Assembly (NCBI GenBank): GCA_947632355.1
Contig: CANROY010000002.1
Coordinates: 1-64,000, forward strand
Source of the DNA: an uncultured Bacilli bacterium
GTDB lineage: Bacteria > Bacillota_I > Bacilli_A > RF39 > UBA660
Reading direction: 5' to 3'
DNA: 64,000 bases
The first letter of the stretch is position 1. Every line of letters starts with the position of its first letter. This document shows, one piece after another, positions 61,177-64,000 of the stretch. The position numbers were made by a program, and so were the translations under genes. Below the pieces are notes generated by a model. It did no database searches and was not told the DNA's origin. It worked only from the letters and a program-made list of their open reading frames with translations.

Positions 61177-62997
61177 ATGTTTGGAAAAATAAAATACATT
61201 GGTGAAAGTATTGCTACAGTAGAAAACGAGGGTGGAGATGCTGGAACAACCGATTTAATGAATATAAATGTTATTTTTGAAGCTCCTGATCAAAGAATTT
61301 TAGGAGAAGTAACAGAATTTAATAAAGACGAAATAAAAATACGTTTTCTAGGGGAATATTTAAATGGTCATTATGTCAATGGTGTTATTAGAAAACCTCT
61401 TTTATCAAGTAAAATTCGTATTATCAATAACGAAGAATTAATGGAACTTGTTGGTCGTGAAAGCGACAAATCTTTTGTTTTAGGAAATAGTGCTATTTAT
61501 AAAAACTATAAGGTTTGTCCGAATATCAATGATTTATTATCCAATCATTTAGGAATATTTGGAAATACCGGTAGTGGTAAATCTTGTGGTGTTGCTAGAA
61601 TCGTTCAAAATTTATTTTCCAATCCAAATATGCTTTCTTATAATGCCAATATCTTTGTATTTGATGCTTATGGTGAATATAAAAATGCGTTTGGAAGTAT
61701 CAATAAAATTAATCCAAATTATAGTTATAAGTTTATTACCACAAATCCAATCGATAGTGATGACTTTTTATTACAAATACCGGTTAATTTACTAAATTTA
61801 GATGATTTTGCACTACTTTTACAAGCCACCAATCATAGTCAATTACCAATTATTGAAAGAACCATAAGACTTGCAAAAATCTTTAGTCAAGATAGTGAAG
61901 AATCAAATAAATATAAGAATCATTTAATTGCCAAAGCCTTACTTGCCATTCTATTTAGTAACCAAACAACAGCTAGAAAGAAAAATGAAGTCTTCCAAAT
62001 TATTGAAGTTTGTCATACTAATGAATTTAATTTTGATAGTACCATTAATGGTTTAGGGTATACAAGAACTTTCAGTGAATGCTTTGAAATCGATTCAAAT
62101 GGTTATTTTGGTGAAAGTGTTTTAATTACCGAATATATTTTAAAACATATCGAAGATTCTTATGAAGAAATGGAAGAACCAAAGGAATACAACTATTCTC
62201 TTGCAGATTTTGCCAAGGCTCTAGAATTTACAATGATTAGTGAAGGTTTCCAAAACAATGCTAATTTATATGATGATGCCGTTATCTTAAAAGTAAGATT
62301 AAATACAATCTTAAATACAAAAGTAGGAAAATATTTTTCCAACAATGGGTATATCTCTATTGATAAGTTTGTTAGTAGTTTGGTGGTTAAAAATAATCGT
62401 AAAGCCCAAATCATTAATATTAATCTAGAAGATGTCGATGATACGTATGCAAAAGTAATTGTTAAAATTATGGCTCGTTTATTCTTTGAATTTTCTAAAA
62501 ACTTAAAACAAAGAGCAAGTATTCCTTTCCATATCTTCTTAGAAGAAGCACATCGTTATATTCAAAGGGATAATGATAATTACTTACTTGGTTATAATAT
62601 CTTTGAACGTATTGCTAAAGAAGGAAGAAAATATGGTGTTTTACTAGGGATTATTAGTCAAAGACCAGTTGAAATCTCTGATACGGTTATTTCTCAAGTT
62701 TCTAACTTCTTAATCTTCAAAATGACACACCCTAAAGATATTAAATACATTGAAGAAATGCTACCAAATATCTCTGCAGATGTTATTGAAAAGCAAAAAA
62801 CATTACAACCAGGTAGTTGTGTTGGATTTGGTTCTGCCTTTAAAATACCAATGATTATGCGTCTTGAACTACCGAATCCACTTCCATATAGTTCCAACTG
62901 TGATGTATCAAGTAGATGGAATGTAAAAGCCCAAGCAACAAGTCCAAGTACCCAAAGTACATCAAGTACTATAAATGGAGAAGTAAGCAACGGATAA
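61177..62997 (+). CDS. HerA-like hexameric ATPase (DUF87)
   Basis: 606 residues from ATG 61177 after AGAGGTG. An N-terminal beta barrel of HAS type (about 1-95) is followed by the FtsK/HerA-class ATPase: Walker A GNTGSGKSCG at 129-138, VFDAYGEYK, Walker B IPFHIFLEEAHRY, and sensor/arginine region IAKEGRKYGVLLGIISQRP. The last 30 residues are Ser/Thr-rich. HerA proteins pump DNA and usually pair with the nuclease NurA or with defence effectors (SIR2, DUF4297). No nuclease is encoded beside it here; both neighbours are membrane proteins. DNA translocation is inferred from the family. Confidence 0.9.
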   Translation: MFGKIKYIGESIATVENEGGDAGTTDLMNINVIFEAPDQRILGEVTEFNKDEIKIRFLGEYLNGHYVNGVIRKPLLSSKIRIINNEELMELVGRESDKSFVLGNSAIYKNYKVCPNINDLLSNHLGIFGNTGSGKSCGVARIVQNLFSNPNMLSYNANIFVFDAYGEYKNAFGSINKINPNYSYKFITTNPIDSDDFLLQIPVNLLNLDDFALLLQATNHSQLPIIERTIRLAKIFSQDSEESNKYKNHLIAKALLAILFSNQTTARKKNEVFQIIEVCHTNEFNFDSTINGLGYTRTFSECFEIDSNGYFGESVLITEYILKHIEDSYEEMEEPKEYNYSLADFAKALEFTMISEGFQNNANLYDDAVILKVRLNTILNTKVGKYFSNNGYISIDKFVSSLVVKNNRKAQIININLEDVDDTYAKVIVKIMARLFFEFSKNLKQRASIPFHIFLEEAHRYIQRDNDNYLLGYNIFERIAKEGRKYGVLLGIISQRPVEISDTVISQVSNFLIFKMTHPKDIKYIEEMLPNISADVIEKQKTLQPGSCVGFGSAFKIPMIMRLELPNPLPYSSNCDVSSRWNVKAQATSPSTQSTSSTINGEVSNG

Positions 62998-63007
62998 GTT
63001 GCTTTTT
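62985..63007 (+). terminator. Intrinsic terminator after the HerA-like gene
   Basis: Stem AAGCAAC (62985-62991), 6-base loop with the stop codon, GTTGCTT (62998-63004), T-run. Confidence 0.8.
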
Positions 63008-63009
63008 CA

Positions 63010-63038
63010 TTGACTTAAAATAGGATTATTTATATAAT
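63010..63038 (+). promoter_or_regulatory. Promoter
   Basis: TTGACT (63010-63015), 17 bases, TATAAT (63033-63038), right after the terminator. Confidence 0.8.
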
Positions 63039-63064
63039 AATATTACTTAGAAAGGAAAAAAATT

Positions 63065-63898
63065 ATGGATACTTTAAGGGAAAAGAAAATACAAAAATTG
63101 CAAGAAAAGATAAATAAATATGATACTATTTTAGCAAATAGAGAGTTGTTAGAAAAAGAAACAAATAAGGATTATAAAAAGAAAAAAAGAAAAATGGTGA
63201 TGCTTTCCGTATTTTATGCTGGATTTATAATTGCCTTGGAAAAATTTTTTGGTTTTGGATTTCCATTTGTTCAAGAACAAATAAAAGCGTATAAAAGCAT
63301 TCAAACTACAATAGATGAAAATGGAAATAAAGTTTGTGAAAACATTGAATATAATTGTTTAGATTATGGTGAATTAAGTTCTGTTGTGACATCACTAGGA
63401 AGTTATTTATATTATTATTCCAATTGGAACTTAACATCATCAGGTGAATATATCCGTTATATCGAAAAATACAATCTAAAGGATATGAGTCTAGAAGAAG
63501 TATCAAATTTATTGATACAGCCTGAAAAAGATTTAAGTTATATAAAAGATAGTTTAGAAATAATTAAACAAACAGAAGATTCTAAACAAGATATAAATGA
63601 ATTACCACATTATGAGGCCGTATATAATGAACTAGATAAACAAGACTATATATTTGTTCGCGAATCAGAAGTATTAAATAAATGTTCAACAGCACTATTT
63701 GGATTATTCTTTGTTGTAAGCAATGTTCTTCTTTTAGCAGCAGACCCTTATGACTTAAAAGGATATAAGAAAAATTTCAATCAAAAAGTAGAGAAAAAAG
63801 AAGAGGAATATAGAAAAAAAGCACAATTAGAATTAAGAAGAATTTTAGTCAAAAAAAGAAAAATTGGTAATAATATAGAGGATGATGAAAATAAATAG
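63065..63898 (+). CDS. Two-pass membrane protein of a tandem family
   Basis: 277 residues. A charged coiled-coil N-terminus (MDTLREKKIQKLQEK), a membrane segment about 42-62, an outside loop of about 145 residues with two Cys (VCENIEYNC), a second membrane segment about 206-228 and a Lys/Glu-rich tail. No family recognised. Partial copies of its promoter and first codons follow at 63902-64000. SD AAAGGA precedes the ATG. Confidence 0.72.
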   Translation: MDTLREKKIQKLQEKINKYDTILANRELLEKETNKDYKKKKRKMVMLSVFYAGFIIALEKFFGFGFPFVQEQIKAYKSIQTTIDENGNKVCENIEYNCLDYGELSSVVTSLGSYLYYYSNWNLTSSGEYIRYIEKYNLKDMSLEEVSNLLIQPEKDLSYIKDSLEIIKQTEDSKQDINELPHYEAVYNELDKQDYIFVRESEVLNKCSTALFGLFFVVSNVLLLAADPYDLKGYKKNFNQKVEKKEEEYRKKAQLELRRILVKKRKIGNNIEDDENK

Positions 63899-63901
63899 TT
63901 T

Positions 63902-63945
63902 ATGATACTTTAAAAGAAAAGAAATTAGAAAAATTATATAAGTTG
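63902..63945 (+). pseudogene. Degenerate copy of the start of 63065
   Basis: ATGATACTTTAAAAGAAAAG and the following bases match the start of 63065 (ATGGATACTTTAAGGGAAAAG), with a missing G that breaks the frame after ATG-ATA-CTT-TAA. It is a remnant of a tandem duplication. Confidence 0.65.
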
Positions 63946-63981
63946 CTTTTTCATTTGACTTAAATAGAAAGGAAAAAATTT
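63943..63981 (+). repeat. Partial copy of the terminator-promoter segment
   Basis: ATAAGTTGCTTTTTCAT and TTGACTTAAA repeat 62995-63020, then jump to AGAAAGGAAAAAA as before 63065. The left terminator arm and the -10 region are absent in this copy. Confidence 0.75.
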
Positions 63982-64000
63982 ATGAATACTTTATATGAAA
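63982..64000 (+). CDS. Start of a further paralogue, cut by the window
   Basis: ATG at 63982 after AGAAAGGA; the visible codons read M-N-T-L-Y-E, matching M-D-T-L-R-E of the gene at 63065. Only 19 bases are in the window. Confidence 0.6.

Noticed and set aside
1..64000. Mycoplasma code with TGA as Trp
   Set aside because: TGA ends genes at 21941 and 24570, and Trp is encoded by TGG throughout.
1..64000. tRNA or rRNA genes
   Set aside because: No cloverleaf, GTTCGA-type T-loop or rRNA-like stretch was found by eye in the intergenic gaps, most of which are short.

Overview
The window is a gene-dense chromosomal segment of a low-GC, Gram-positive-type bacterium. The code is standard: TGG encodes Trp, and TGA ends real genes such as those stopping at 21941 and 24570. 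The gene content fits the Bacilli/Mollicutes-related, wall-bearing gut lineages (inference). It includes CIRCE/HrcA control, T-box leaders, GatCAB, a SpoVB-like flippase beside ComN, MurE with the DNPR motif typical of meso-DAP enzymes, and a Tad pilus locus with no outer-membrane parts. No tRNA, rRNA, CRISPR array, insertion sequence or prophage was seen.

Layout. 1-4257: a protein of tandem 30-residue repeats cut by the window edge, a small acidic protein, and two surface proteins built from the same WG-like repeat module. 4244-7802: a valine T-box (specifier GTA) controlling an HD hydrolase and valS. 7843-10062: two unrecognised helical proteins, one with ANAKSD repeats. 10100-17010: tandem CIRCE sites and the heat-shock cluster hrcA, an unknown gene, grpE, dnaK, pepF and dnaJ. 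17037-24966: trmB, obg, a VanY peptidase, several unknown genes, an LRR gene split by one in-frame amber codon, and a truncated PHP gene. 24977-29914: Tad pilus genes (Flp pilin, two pseudopilins, TadZ, TadA, TadB, TadC). 29920-33268: a lipoprotein and a sigma-70 factor with two extra region-4-like helix-turn-helix repeats. 33270-38838: ruvA, ruvB, queA and tgt with interspersed unknown genes. 38825-43268: membrane proteins and a convergent flippase. 43302-46956: comN, rel and dtd. 48498-50919: murE and a COG3910-type ATPase. 50956-57457: a T-box with overlapping GAC/CAC triplets, then hisS, aspS, gatC, gatA and gatB. 57449-64000: an accessory-looking tail of duplicated lipoprotein genes, a propeller protein, a peptide-sized ORF with strong signals, a HerA-like ATPase and a tandemly duplicated membrane-protein family running off the right edge.

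How the genes work together. The recognisable core is protein synthesis and quality control: three aminoacyl-tRNA synthetases, the amidotransferase that completes Asn/Gln-tRNA, D-aminoacyl-tRNA deacylase, tRNA modification by TrmB, QueA and Tgt, and the DnaK system. Added to this are DNA repair (RuvAB), wall synthesis (MurE, flippase, VanY) and stress signalling (Rel).

The observations most worth a second look are the sigma factor with three region-4-like modules, a Rel protein whose hydrolase metal site is altered while its synthetase looks intact, the amber-split LRR gene, the hisS-aspS T-box with two overlapping specifiers, and two local duplications that copied promoters and terminators along with genes.
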